This document shows positions 16,980 through 25,509 of a stretch of DNA of 51,108 bases, one piece after another. A program made the position numbers and the translations under genes. Source of the DNA: Actinomycetota bacterium (GTDB lineage: Bacteria > Actinomycetota > Aquicultoria > UBA3085 > Oleimmundimicrobiaceae); assembly GCA_030017835.1 (NCBI GenBank), contig JASEGU010000008.1, forward strand, positions 1 through 51,108, read 5' to 3'. Below the pieces are notes generated by a model that worked only from the letters and a program-made list of their open reading frames with translations, did no database searches and was not told the DNA's origin. The stretch's first letter is position 1; each line of letters begins with the position of its first letter.

Positions 16980-17006
16980 TTATCGGTTTCACCCATGCTT
17001 TTCTTA
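16980..17006 (-). promoter_or_regulatory. Sigma-28-like promoter for cheA
   Basis: On the minus strand TAAG (17003-17006) is followed after exactly 15 bases by ACCGATAA (16980-16987). The sigma-28/sigma-D consensus is TAAA-N15-GCCGATAA; matches are three of four and seven of eight. The start site would be near 16973, giving a leader of about 50 bases that contains an eight-base inverted repeat (GTCTTTTG at 16941-16948, CAAAAGAC at 16961-16968). Confidence 0.55.
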
Positions 17007-17062
17007 ATCGGCCTCGGCCCAAAAAATCTTTTTCTTGGCGGCAAAACAGGTTCTGCCGCCAT

Positions 17063-18212
17063 CTAAATTGTCATTTTCCCCGTCTCATGAGCTGAGATAA
17101 GGACGGCGACCACCTTGGGGTCCAAGAGGGTGGCCGACTTGCTCTTGATCTTCTCCACCGCCATGATAGTGGTCAGCTTCTTCTGGATCAGTTGATGGGC
17201 CGCCCTGTCGAATTCGTTTGCCACCGCGATGATCCTGGAGTGGATGGGGATATCCTCGCCCCTCTTGCCATCAGGATAACCAGTTCCATCGAAGGATTCG
17301 TGATGGTGGAGTATGCTCGCGCTTATGTGAGCTAAGCTCTTTATCGATTCAATCAATTCTACGCCGCGCACGGGATGCTCCATGAATTCAAACATCTTAT
17401 CGACGGGAAGCTGGTCGATGGGAACGCCGAGTATCTCCTTATCCAAGGAGATCTTTCCGATGTCATGCAGGATGGAGGCGACCTGAAGGTCCTCCATCTC
17501 TGCTGTCGGAAGACCCATCTCCTCGGCTATCAGCTTGGCATACATAGCCACCCTGATCGAATGGCCGGCCACGCTCGAGATGCGCTTCTCCATCACACCG
17601 ACCAGGACCTTGATGATGCCAAAGAGCATGTCGTGCATCTCTTTATGCGTAATCGAGTTGACCATACCGATGGCCGCTTGATTGCTTATCGCCTCGACCA
17701 ATTTGAGCTCCTTGGAATCGAACTCGGCCTCGCTGGCCTTTCGATAGACGCTGACGACTCCCATCATCTTCTCCTCCCGCCCGGATGGGAGCAGAGAGGA
17801 GCTTGACGGTCCCCTCGCCGTAAAAGATGTGGTCGGGTGAATCTGGTGAATTGATATCATTGAGAATGACCGCCCCGCTCTTCGCTTTCATATTCTGAGC
17901 AAGACCCATGGTAACCTTGTGATAGTTCTGGATATCCCGTTGCAACGACTCCCCGCTTGAGGTAGCCTTTATCTCTAGATTGCCCGTCTCCTCGTCGTTT
18001 ATCAGCACAATGACAAGCCCCGACTTTAGCTGGGCCGATATCTCCTTGGCCATCATCTTGGCTATCTCGCCACTATCCAAAGAGGAGGAGAATTCCCGGC
18101 TCAAACGAAAGAGCAGGGTAAGCTCCTCGTAGACACCGCTCAGTTCCTCCGCCATGGAGTTGATTTCAACTTCACTTGGGGCAAGTCTCTCGCTTGCACT
18201 CATGGTCACCAC
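17063..18212 (-). pseudogene. GAF plus HD-GYP protein, frameshifted
   Basis: Two overlapping reading frames together make one protein of about 380 residues. The 5' frame (from 18212) encodes a GAF domain (TLLFRLSREFSSSLDSGEIAKMM through GTVKLLSAPI). The 3' frame (from about 17790 down) continues the GAF domain with MMGVVSVYRKASEAEF, then an HD-GYP c-di-GMP phosphodiesterase with LHDIGKISLDKEIL and HHESFDGTGYPDGKRGEDIP. Catalytic residues are present. The shift lies near 17770-17790 in a G-rich run (CGGGCGGGAGGAG). Either the gene is inactivated or a base was lost in sequencing. It lies downstream of the receiver gene, which is also frameshifted. Confidence 0.85.
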
Positions 18213-18302
18213 TTCCTAGGGGCCGTTCTTACGGGCTTGGATCAAAAGCATGTTCGACCGGATCGCGCGGTTATTAAGATCGGGCGGCCAGATTTAATCG
18301 AA

Positions 18303-18687
18303 CTAGATCATGCCTTCGAATAGAATGCTCGATACCCTTTCGACTATAAGCTTGGGACTGAAGGGCTTGGTCTCATAGAAGTCGGCTCCAGCCGATATGC
18401 CCGCCTTCTCATCTTGGCCCTGGCCCCTTGCCGTCAGCATCACGATCGGTGTATCTTTTGATCTCGGATCATTTTTAATGATCTTACAAGCGTCCAGACC
18501 ACTCATTACGGGCATCGAGATATCTAGGAGTATGAGGTCGGGCGGCTCCTTAGAGAGGACCGCATCCACCGCTTCCTGACCATTTTCGGCCTCAATGACC
18601 GTAAAGCCGGCTCTCTCCAGGTTTAACCTTACTTAGTGTCCTTCGTATATGAAATTCATCGTCGGCAACGAGTATAGTATTTCCCAT
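18303..18687 (-). pseudogene. Single-domain response regulator, frameshifted
   Basis: The minus strand reads MGNTILVADDEFHIRRTLSKV from ATG at 18687, then the frame breaks near 18621-18630 (GGTTAAACC). It resumes as NLERAGFTVIEAENGQEAVDAV, LILLDISMPVMSGLDACKII and FYETKPFSPKLIVERV to the stop at 18303. Removing one A restores a full receiver domain of about 127 residues with acid pocket, phospho-Asp (LLDISMP) and Lys (TKPF). The total length of 385 bases is one more than a multiple of three. It would be a stand-alone receiver similar to PilH/CheY-like proteins. It is either a recent pseudogene or a sequencing error. Confidence 0.85.
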
Positions 18688-18768
18688 CTTTGGTACACCT
18701 TCCCAGCATGATTAGATCTTGAGCCCAGCCTCCGGCATCGAAAAAGGAAGGTTTTAAGGACCGGCTCA

Positions 18769-19257
18769 TTACTTTCTATCCGGTTCTTCCTTATATTCGC
18801 TCAAGTACTCCCGCTCGTTGTTGTTTAAGATCTTCTCCATGTTCAACAGGATGATTAAGCGTTCGTCCACCTTACCTATCCCCCTCAAATAGTCCGAACC
18901 GAGTCCTTCTACCACATGTGAGGGCGGCTCAATCGCTGTAAGGGGAACCCTGATGACCTCGGCCACCGCATCAACTATCATACCGGCCGTGTCGCTTCCG
19001 ACCTCGGCCACGACGATCCTGGTCGATTTGGTGTCCTCGCTCGCCTCGAAGCCGAATCTCTCGCGAAGGTCTATGACCGGTATCACCTTGCCCCGAAGGT
19101 TGATCACGCCCTTTACGAACTCCGGGGCTTTGGGAACCTCGGTTATCGGCTGCATCCTGATTATCTCTTGGACTTTCGATATATCTATCCCGCAAACCTC
19201 GTTCGCTATCTTGAAGACGACAATCTGTTCCTCTTCGACCTGCTTTATATCTTCCAA
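18769..19257 (-). CDS. cheW: Chemotaxis coupling protein CheW
   Basis: This 162-residue SH3-like coupling protein links receptors to CheA. Family motifs are EEQIVVFKIANEVCGIDISKVQEIIR, PEFVKGVINLRGKVIPVIDLRERFG, and VDAVAEVIRVPLTAIEPPS. An acidic/charged tail of about 15 residues follows the domain. It lies 92 bases downstream of the chemoreceptor gene, and the two are probably cotranscribed. The intergenic stretch has a GC-rich inverted repeat (GGCGGGGC/GCCCCGCC). Confidence 0.95.
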   Translation of the reverse strand: MEDIKQVEEEQIVVFKIANEVCGIDISKVQEIIRMQPITEVPKAPEFVKGVINLRGKVIPVIDLRERFGFEASEDTKSTRIVVAEVGSDTAGMIVDAVAEVIRVPLTAIEPPSHVVEGLGSDYLRGIGKVDERLIILLNMEKILNNNEREYLSEYKEEPDRK

Positions 19258-19349
19258 GTTTAAGCCCTCCTCCCTCTCGTGCGGCTTAAATCCGGGCGGG
19301 GCGGATGCTCTTTTTCGATTTCAAGGCGCGCCCCGCCGCTAACTGGATA

Positions 19350-21416
19350 TTAGACGGTAAACTGCTTCATCAGCTCATTTAAGTCTTCGGCGATCAGGGC
19401 CAAATCCTTGGCCGCACCGACTACCTGCTGAACCGAGGCGGCCTGCTCCTCAGAGGAGGCCGAGACCTGTTCGGCCGAGGCCGCGGTCTGCTGTGAGACG
19501 GCCGCGATATTATTGACCGCACCGACCACCTCTCCAGTCGAAGCAGCCACCTGTTCGGTCGAGGCCGAGTTCTCCTGGGTGACCGAGGCGATGGTATCTA
19601 TCGCTTTTACCACCTGTTCGGTCGAGGCGGCTACCTCTTCGGCCGCGGCAGTGTTCTCTTCGGAGATCGAGGCGATGGTATCTATCGCCTTTACCACCTG
19701 TTCGGTCGAGACGGCCATGCGGTCAGAGGCCTTAGAGACCTCGTCTATCTGATCAACCACCGCTTCTATCGCCCTCATCATCTCCTTGATAGCGCCGCCG
19801 GCCCTCTCGGCCAGGCTTGAGCCCTTCTCAACCTCAGCCGTGCCCTTCTCCATCGACTCGACGGCCTCTTCCACGCCGACCTGGATCCCCTTGATGAGGT
19901 TGGCTATCTCCTTGGTGGCCGCGGCCGACCTTTCGGCCAGCTTCCTGACCTCATCGGCCACGACGGCAAAGCCCTTGCCGTGCTCGCCGGCTCTGGCCGC
20001 CTCGATGGCCGCGTTTAGGGCGAGCAGATTGGTCTGCTCGGCTATATCGTTGATGACGTTGATTATCTCGCCTATCTGTTTAGACTGATCGCCCAGGGTC
20101 TGGATTTTGGTCGCCGCCTCCAGGACTACATCCTTGATGCGGTCCATCCCGCTGATCGTCTCATCGGTCGCGGTGCCGCCTTTTTGAGCCACCTCTTTGG
20201 TCTGAGCGACCACGCCGGCCACCTCTTTGGCCCGCTTGGTCACGCTGTCTATTACGTCAGATAGTTCGGTCATGTGACTCGTCGTCTCATTCACATTTTT
20301 GGACTGTTCTTGGGCGCCTTGGGCCACCTGATCGATGGCGGTCGAGATCTGGTTGACCAGATCGGCCGCTTGACCGACGCTCTGGGACTGCTCGGTCGCC
20401 CCCTTGGCCACCTGATCGATGGCGGATGATATCTCACCCATCAGCTCCGATGCCCTAGATGAACTATCCGACTGCTCGCTCGCCCCCTTGGCCACCTGGC
20501 CGATGGCTTGGGCCACCTGATCAGTCGCGGTCGAGATCTCGCCCGATACGTCGGAGAGTCCGTGGGAGGAGTCGTTGATCTTGTTGGCATCATCCTTGAC
20601 GCGGCTGATTACCTCCCTCAGATTCTTGGCCATATCGTGGAGGGCGTTGGCGAGCACGCCTATCCTGTCCTTGGAATGACTGATTATCTCCACAGTGAAG
20701 TCGCCGCCCGCTATCTTCTCGGCCCCATCGACCAGCTCCTGGATGGGGTTGACGATGGATGCCGTGATGGCCATCCCGAAGAAGGCTCCAAGAGCCAAGC
20801 TTAAAATGAGCAGGATTATCATGGTTACATTGGCCCGGCTCTGAGCGGTCTGGGCATCCGTTATGCTCTCATTGATGAACTCTTCGGCCAGCTTGTAGGT
20901 CTTTTCGATATCCTTTATCATGGCGGCCGAATTGTCGTCGATAGCCTTTATCTTGTGGGCTGAGACGACCAGATCGGTATGGGTGGAGATAACATCCTCA
21001 GCCTCGGTCTTCATCTTGGCCTTCTCGGCCATCGTCCCCTTGATGAGCTCCAACTCCTCTTTGCCCTCCTCGCCCACGGCTTTAAACATCTCCTCCATGT
21101 GGGCCAGAGCCGTATCCAATTCCTTGTCCTTCTCTTCGAATATGTCAAGATAGCTTAAGTCATGCTCGATGACGAGCATGCGGATGGGGGCAAGGTATCC
21201 TGAGATCATGGTCAAGGAGTCTCCGACCACCTCGAGCTCATCTGCCCTAATGGCGATCGTCTCGGTTTTTGTCCCCATGACCTCCAAGAAATATATGGAA
21301 GTGCACCCACAGATGACTATCAGGGCCACCATGAACATGAAAGCCGTTTTCAGGCGGGTGCTTATCTTCCAATGATTCATTGCAAAGAGAAACTTTTCGA
21401 TCTTAAACTTCTTCAA
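19350..21416 (-). CDS. Methyl-accepting chemotaxis protein
   Basis: This 688-residue receptor has a first membrane helix at about residues 22-46, a helical periplasmic/extracellular sensor (four-helix-bundle type, about 47-195), a second membrane helix (about 196-216), and a HAMP domain. A long cytoplasmic coiled coil follows, with the conserved hairpin tip [19 protein letters not shown] and [18 protein letters not shown]. The coil has several 28-residue (four-heptad) near-repeats such as [15 protein letters not shown]. No C-terminal CheR-tethering pentapeptide is visible. The start is TTG at 21416 after GGGAGG. It is the first gene of the minus-strand cluster. Confidence 0.95.
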   Translation of the reverse strand: MKKFKIEKFLFAMNHWKISTRLKTAFMFMVALIVICGCTSIYFLEVMGTKTETIAIRADELEVVGDSLTMISGYLAPIRMLVIEHDLSYLDIFEEKDKELDTALAHMEEMFKAVGEEGKEELELIKGTMAEKAKMKTEAEDVISTHTDLVVSAHKIKAIDDNSAAMIKDIEKTYKLAEEFINESITDAQTAQSRANVTMIILLILSLALGAFFGMAITASIVNPIQELVDGAEKIAGGDFTVEIISHSKDRIGVLANALHDMAKNLREVISRVKDDANKINDSSHGLSDVSGEISTATDQVAQAIGQVAKGASEQSDSSSRASELMGEISSAIDQVAKGATEQSQSVGQAADLVNQISTAIDQVAQGAQEQSKNVNETTSHMTELSDVIDSVTKRAKEVAGVVAQTKEVAQKGGTATDETISGMDRIKDVVLEAATKIQTLGDQSKQIGEIINVINDIAEQTNLLALNAAIEAARAGEHGKGFAVVADEVRKLAERSAAATKEIANLIKGIQVGVEEAVESMEKGTAEVEKGSSLAERAGGAIKEMMRAIEAVVDQIDEVSKASDRMAVSTEQVVKAIDTIASISEENTAAAEEVAASTEQVVKAIDTIASVTQENSASTEQVAASTGEVVGAVNNIAAVSQQTAASAEQVSASSEEQAASVQQVVGAAKDLALIAEDLNELMKQFTV

Positions 21417-21735
21417 TTTTTTATCCCTCCCTGGATTTTCTGCTTCGTGCAGACTATCGTCGTTATGATTCTTCTCTTTCCTCTTTAAGAGTTTGATAGG
21501 CCAACACCTCTTTCCCGCGGTCTTCCCTTTAAAAGCCGCATATTATGGATATTTAGCCCCTTTTTGCCACAAGCCTTCTTTGGCCAGAGCAGCATTCATT
21601 ATTTTCGACAAGATTGTCAAAAAGTTTAACCAGGCACAGAAAAAATCGGCCGGGCAAGGAACGAGCCATTTACCCCTCAAGGCCGAGCCGAGCCCGGCCG
21701 AAAAACACAATATGTTGTATTTTGACTCAAATTTC
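21417..21735. other. Divergent intergenic region between motility half-loci
   Basis: About 355 bases separate the chemoreceptor (minus) from fliO (plus). The plus-side promoter is at 21736-21763. For the minus side only a weak sigma-28-like match was seen (TAAA, 15 bases, then GCTTTTAA, five of eight). A short plus-strand ORF in this stretch looks non-coding. Confidence 0.4.
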
Positions 21736-21763
21736 TTGACATATTTTGTGTCTGGAGTATGAT
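21736..21763 (+). promoter_or_regulatory. Sigma-70 promoter abutting fliO
   Basis: TTGACA (21736-21741) is a perfect -35 box, followed after 16 bases by TATGAT (21758-21763), five of six matches to TATAAT. The predicted start site (about 21769-21772) coincides with the fliO ATG at 21772, so the transcript would be leaderless or nearly so. It would drive the whole export-apparatus operon. Confidence 0.65.
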
Positions 21764-21771
21764 GAATTTAA

Positions 21772-22539
21772 ATGATTCTCCTCAAGGGAGGGGTCGGCAT
21801 AACCCGCTTTTTTAGACGGGAAATATTTTTATTCTTTCTTATTTCACTCCTTATTTTTGGAGCTTTAACCTCCTCACCCCTAAGCCCGCCCCAAAATGAT
21901 GCAAGAAACCGCTTCACTCTTATCGGGCATGCCTACGCCGCGGGCGAAAATCCTGCGGGGGGCGAAGGGCCGCCCTCCGCTCAAGAAGAGACTGCCCAAG
22001 ATGAAGGGGGCTTCTTGCTAAGAGAGTACGAAGATCCGGCAGGGGCCGCTAAAGAGCCCTCCCTGTTTGCCGAGATCATCTCCCTCATCCTTACCGCCTT
22101 AAGATATCTCTTGAGCCTAGCCTTCGTCCTGGCCCTCGGCTATCTAATGGTAAAAGGCCTCAAGATCTTCCTTGGCCGGGGCGCTCCCTTTGCGAGCGAA
22201 GGAAACGATCTCATAAAGATAGCCGAGATAAAGTACTTAGCTCCCAATAAATCCCTAATGCTGGTTGAGGCGGGAGGAAAGACGGTCCTGCTTGGAGTCG
22301 GAGCAAGCGATATAGCCCTCCTCTTTGAGATAGATGATGAGAATGAAGTGGCCAAGATAAGATCGAAAAAGGCGGCCAGTCCGGCGGCCTCCTTCCAGGG
22401 CCAGCTCTTCGGTTTCGCAAAGAAGATGGGTGGGGGGGATAAGGGCTCCTTTGAGATCAGAAAAAGCGTGAAGGAGGCTGCCGCCTCCATCTCCAAGAGG
22501 GTCGATGAGTTCACCAGAGATGGCGGGGATAAGAGATGA
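21772..22539 (+). CDS. fliO: Flagellar biosynthesis protein FliO
   Basis: This 255-residue protein has an N-terminal hydrophobic segment (about residues 15-35), a linker, a membrane helix at about 104-127, and the FliO cytoplasmic motif [40 protein letters not shown]. FliO helps assemble the FliP ring of the export gate. It precedes fliP with a four-base overlap. The ATG at 21772 has no ribosome binding site upstream because the promoter abuts it. A rare ATA start after GGGAGGGG (giving ITRFFRRE) is an alternative. Confidence 0.85.
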   Translation: MILLKGGVGITRFFRREIFLFFLISLLIFGALTSSPLSPPQNDARNRFTLIGHAYAAGENPAGGEGPPSAQEETAQDEGGFLLREYEDPAGAAKEPSLFAEIISLILTALRYLLSLAFVLALGYLMVKGLKIFLGRGAPFASEGNDLIKIAEIKYLAPNKSLMLVEAGGKTVLLGVGASDIALLFEIDDENEVAKIRSKKAASPAASFQGQLFGFAKKMGGGDKGSFEIRKSVKEAAASISKRVDEFTRDGGDKR

Positions 22540-23318
22540 GGGTCGCCGCTTTTAGGACTTTTTGGATCATATCACTCGGAGTGGCTCTCGCGCTCTCTGC
22601 CCTGACATTTGGGCCAAGGCCGGCCTTGGCCCAACCAGAGATCCCCATCCCAAGCATAAATCTTGGAGTCGGGGAGGCTGAGACGCCGCAGGACGTAGCC
22701 GTCAGCCTCCAGATCCTCTTTCTCATAACCATCCTCTCGCTCGCTCCGGCCATCCTCATCATGACGACCTCGTTCATGCGGATCGCCATCGTCCTCTCCT
22801 TTGTCCGCAACGCGCTCGGCACCCAGCAGGTTCCACCCTCTCAGGTCATCGTGGGACTCGCCCTCTTTTTAACCCTCTTCATCATGGCTCCGGTCTTCAA
22901 CCAGATAAATACCGAGGCCCTCGGACCCTACTTAAACGGAGAGGTAGATCAAGCTCAGGCCATCGAGACGGCGACGGGACCGCTTAGAACATTCATGTTC
23001 AAACAGACCAGGGAGAAGGATCTCGCCCTCTTTGTGAGCCTGGCCAAGATGGAGCGGCCCAAAGCCCCAAGCGACATCCCAACTCACGTGCTCATCCCCG
23101 CCTTCATAATCAGCGAACTTAAGACCGCCTTCATCATGGGTTTTCTTATATACATCCCGTTTCTGGTCATTGACATGATAATAGCGAGCATACTGATGTC
23201 CATGGGCATGATGATGCTGCCGCCCATCATGATATCCCTCCCCTTGAAGTTGCTTCTTTTTGTCATGGTGGACGGCTGGCATCTCATCACCCGCTCGCTG
23301 GTAATGGGTTTTCGCTAA
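22536..23318 (+). CDS. fliP: Flagellar export gate protein FliP
   Basis: This 260-residue integral membrane protein has a cleavable signal peptide (about residues 1-32, ending PALAQ). Conserved blocks follow: [23 protein letters not shown]-type sequence, [43 protein letters not shown], and [19 protein letters not shown]. It forms the pentameric core of the type III export channel. It overlaps fliO by four bases and starts the fliPQR gate set. Confidence 0.97.
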   Translation: MRVAAFRTFWIISLGVALALSALTFGPRPALAQPEIPIPSINLGVGEAETPQDVAVSLQILFLITILSLAPAILIMTTSFMRIAIVLSFVRNALGTQQVPPSQVIVGLALFLTLFIMAPVFNQINTEALGPYLNGEVDQAQAIETATGPLRTFMFKQTREKDLALFVSLAKMERPKAPSDIPTHVLIPAFIISELKTAFIMGFLIYIPFLVIDMIIASILMSMGMMMLPPIMISLPLKLLLFVMVDGWHLITRSLVMGFR

Positions 23319-23352
23319 TGAAAAAGGGAGCGCAAGTAAAGGGGGGGTTTGA

Positions 23353-23622
23353 TTGACTGAAGGCATGGTTATGGAGATGGGCCGAAGGACGCTGATATTG
23401 GTCCTTCAGATAACATTGCCCATCTTGACCTTTACCTTGATAGCTGGACTTGCCATAAGCATCTTTCAGGCCGTAACCCAGGTTCACGAGTTCACCTTGA
23501 CCTTCATACCCAAGGTCTTTGCGGCCATTTCGGCCCTGGTCATCTTCGGCCCCTGGATGCTGGGGCTTCTCCTCAGCTTCACCTCAAGGATCCTGATAGA
23601 TCTGCCAAACTTCATCAAGTAG
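23353..23622 (+). CDS. fliQ: Flagellar export gate protein FliQ
   Basis: This 89-residue protein has two membrane helices: ILVLQITLPILTFTLIAGLAISIFQAVTQVHE, then the FIPKVFAAISALVIFGPWMLGLLLSF part. This is the FliQ hairpin that packs around FliP/FliR. The start used is TTG at 23353 after a GGGGGGG binding site; an in-frame ATG four codons later is also possible. It lies between fliP and fliR. Confidence 0.96.
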   Translation: MTEGMVMEMGRRTLILVLQITLPILTFTLIAGLAISIFQAVTQVHEFTLTFIPKVFAAISALVIFGPWMLGLLLSFTSRILIDLPNFIK

Positions 23623-23653
23623 CGCTCGGGCCTTACGCCCAAGGAGAGGGCCG

Positions 23654-24418
23654 ATGAATTATCTCTCGCCAACCAAAATGGAATTTATCTCCTTCATACT
23701 GATATTTGCCAGGGTGAGCGGCCTCTTCTTTGCCGCCCCCATCTTCTCGGCCCGCAACGTCCCCCAGAGGGTCAAACTGGGCCTGGCCTTCTTCTTGGCC
23801 ATCATAATCATGCCATTCATCGAGATCCCTCCCATTGATGAGCGCCTAGTCTATCTGACCATCTCTATTGGCAAAGAGCTTATGGTCGGCCTGATAATCG
23901 GCTACATTCCAAACCTCATCTTCAGCGGCATTCTGATTGCCGCCAAGACCATCGACTTCATGATGGGTTTTGGTATCGCCAACGTCATCGACCCCATCAC
24001 CAACATCCAAGTCTCGGTCATCGGCCAGTTCCAGTACATCTTGGCCCTCATCTTCTTTCTGGTCATAAATGGTCACCACCTTCTATTTACCGCCCTCTCC
24101 CAGAGCTTTACCATTCTGCCGCTCGGAGCCTTTACCGTCTCGGGAGCCCTGGTAGAGAACATAACCCGCTTCTTCTCAGACATCTTCGTCATCTCCGTAA
24201 AGATAGGCGCCCCGGCCATCGGAGCCCTCTTCATGGCCAACCTGGTCCTTGGCATCATCGCTCGAACGATGCCTCAAATGAACGTCTTCATAGTCGGCAT
24301 CCCTCTAAATATCGGGGTGGGCTTCGCCATTCTGGTGATAACCATGCCCTTCTTCTTCTACTATTTGAGCAGCGTGATACGCGGTATTCCCCTAGAGATA
24401 CTTGGCGCTTTGAGGTAG
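23654..24418 (+). CDS. fliR: Flagellar export gate protein FliR
   Basis: This 254-residue membrane protein of the FliR family completes the FliP5Q4R1 gate. Characteristic blocks are FILIFARVSGLFFAAPIFSARNVPQRVKLGLAF near the N-terminus and GMILGFTL-like text rendered here as GLIIGYIPNLIFSGILIAAKTIDFMMGFG. The C-terminal NLVLGIIARTMPQMNVFIVGIPLNIGVG is diagnostic. AGGAGAGGG lies upstream of the ATG at 23654. Eight bases separate its end from the flhB start. Confidence 0.95.
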   Translation: MNYLSPTKMEFISFILIFARVSGLFFAAPIFSARNVPQRVKLGLAFFLAIIIMPFIEIPPIDERLVYLTISIGKELMVGLIIGYIPNLIFSGILIAAKTIDFMMGFGIANVIDPITNIQVSVIGQFQYILALIFFLVINGHHLLFTALSQSFTILPLGAFTVSGALVENITRFFSDIFVISVKIGAPAIGALFMANLVLGIIARTMPQMNVFIVGIPLNIGVGFAILVITMPFFFYYLSSVIRGIPLEILGALR

Positions 24419-24425
24419 GTGAATT

Positions 24426-25487
24426 ATGGCCGATCCCAGTAAAACAGAGAGGGCGACTCCGAGACGCCGCCAGGAAACCAGGCAGAAGGGCCAGGTCTCA
24501 AAGAGCAATGAGATAAATTCGGCCGTCATCATTCTGGCCGTCTTCTTCGCCTTAAGGCTTTCTGGCCAATCGATCATCTACGAGATAGAGGCCCTCTTCA
24601 CTTCGATCTATTCCAATCTTGGCAGCACTTCGCTCACACCGGAGAGCCTCTCGGCCATCTTCGCTTCGGTCCTCATGGTCATGGTCAGGATCCTTGCTCC
24701 GATATTCCTGGTCGTCGTGGTGGTTAGCTTCATCGCGAGCATCGGTCAAGTCGGCTTCCTCCTCTCTTTGGAATCGCTCAAACCCAGCTTGAACAAGATC
24801 AATCCCATATCGGGAGCCAAGAACCTCTTCTCGCCAAGATCCCTCATGGAGTTGGTAAAATCGATGATAAAACTCTTGATATTCGGCTACATCGGCTACT
24901 CGGTGACCATGAAGAACCTGCCGATGATCATACAGCTCATCGATATGGATCTCGGTCAGATCCTGGTAACAATGGCCGAAGTAGCCTACGAGATCGGCGT
25001 CAAGATCGGTGTCGCCCTATTCGTCCTGGCCGCCTTCGACTATGCCTATCAGCGCTACGAGCATGAAAAGAGCATGAAGATGAGCAAGCAGGAGATCAAA
25101 GATGAGATCAAACAGGCCGAAGGCGATCCCAAGATCAAGGGGAAGATAAAGAGAAAACAGCTCCAGATGGCCATCTCCCGGATGATCCAGGAGGTCCCCA
25201 AGGCAGACGTCATCATCACCAATCCCATCCACCTGGCCGTGGCCCTACGCTATGAGCCCGATTCGATGGCCGCTCCAAGGGTGGTGGCCAAGGGAGCCCG
25301 CCTTATGGCCGAGAGAATAAAAGAGATAGCATCCATCCACAATATCCCTATAATAGAGGATAGGCTTCTCGCCCAATCCCTCTATAAGACGTGCGAGCCG
25401 GGCGAAGAGATTCCGGCCTCGCTCTTTAAGGCGGTGGCTGAAATCTTGGCCTACGTCTACCAGATAAGTCGCAAGAAGGCTATGTAA
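24426..25487 (+). CDS. flhB: Flagellar export switch protein FlhB
   Basis: This 353-residue protein has an N-terminal cytoplasmic start (KTERATPRRRQETRQKGQV), four membrane helices (about residues 30-210), a linker helix (SMKMSKQEIKDEIKQAEGD), and the C-terminal switch domain. The self-cleavage site reads NPIH (in IITNPIHLAVALRY) instead of the usual NPTH. Asn and Pro, the scissile pair, are kept, so cleavage may still occur, but Thr is replaced. FlhB switches export from hook to filament substrates. A second, non-cleavable C-terminal-domain paralogue lies at 8927. Confidence 0.95.
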   Translation: MADPSKTERATPRRRQETRQKGQVSKSNEINSAVIILAVFFALRLSGQSIIYEIEALFTSIYSNLGSTSLTPESLSAIFASVLMVMVRILAPIFLVVVVVSFIASIGQVGFLLSLESLKPSLNKINPISGAKNLFSPRSLMELVKSMIKLLIFGYIGYSVTMKNLPMIIQLIDMDLGQILVTMAEVAYEIGVKIGVALFVLAAFDYAYQRYEHEKSMKMSKQEIKDEIKQAEGDPKIKGKIKRKQLQMAISRMIQEVPKADVIITNPIHLAVALRYEPDSMAAPRVVAKGARLMAERIKEIASIHNIPIIEDRLLAQSLYKTCEPGEEIPASLFKAVAEILAYVYQISRKKAM

Positions 25488-25509
25488 TTTGGGGAGCATT
25501 CCATATAAG

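Noticed and set aside
21493-21762. 89-codon plus-strand ORF between the divergent motility halves
   Set aside because: It contains the fliO promoter boxes, has no ribosome binding site, and its translation resembles no protein family.
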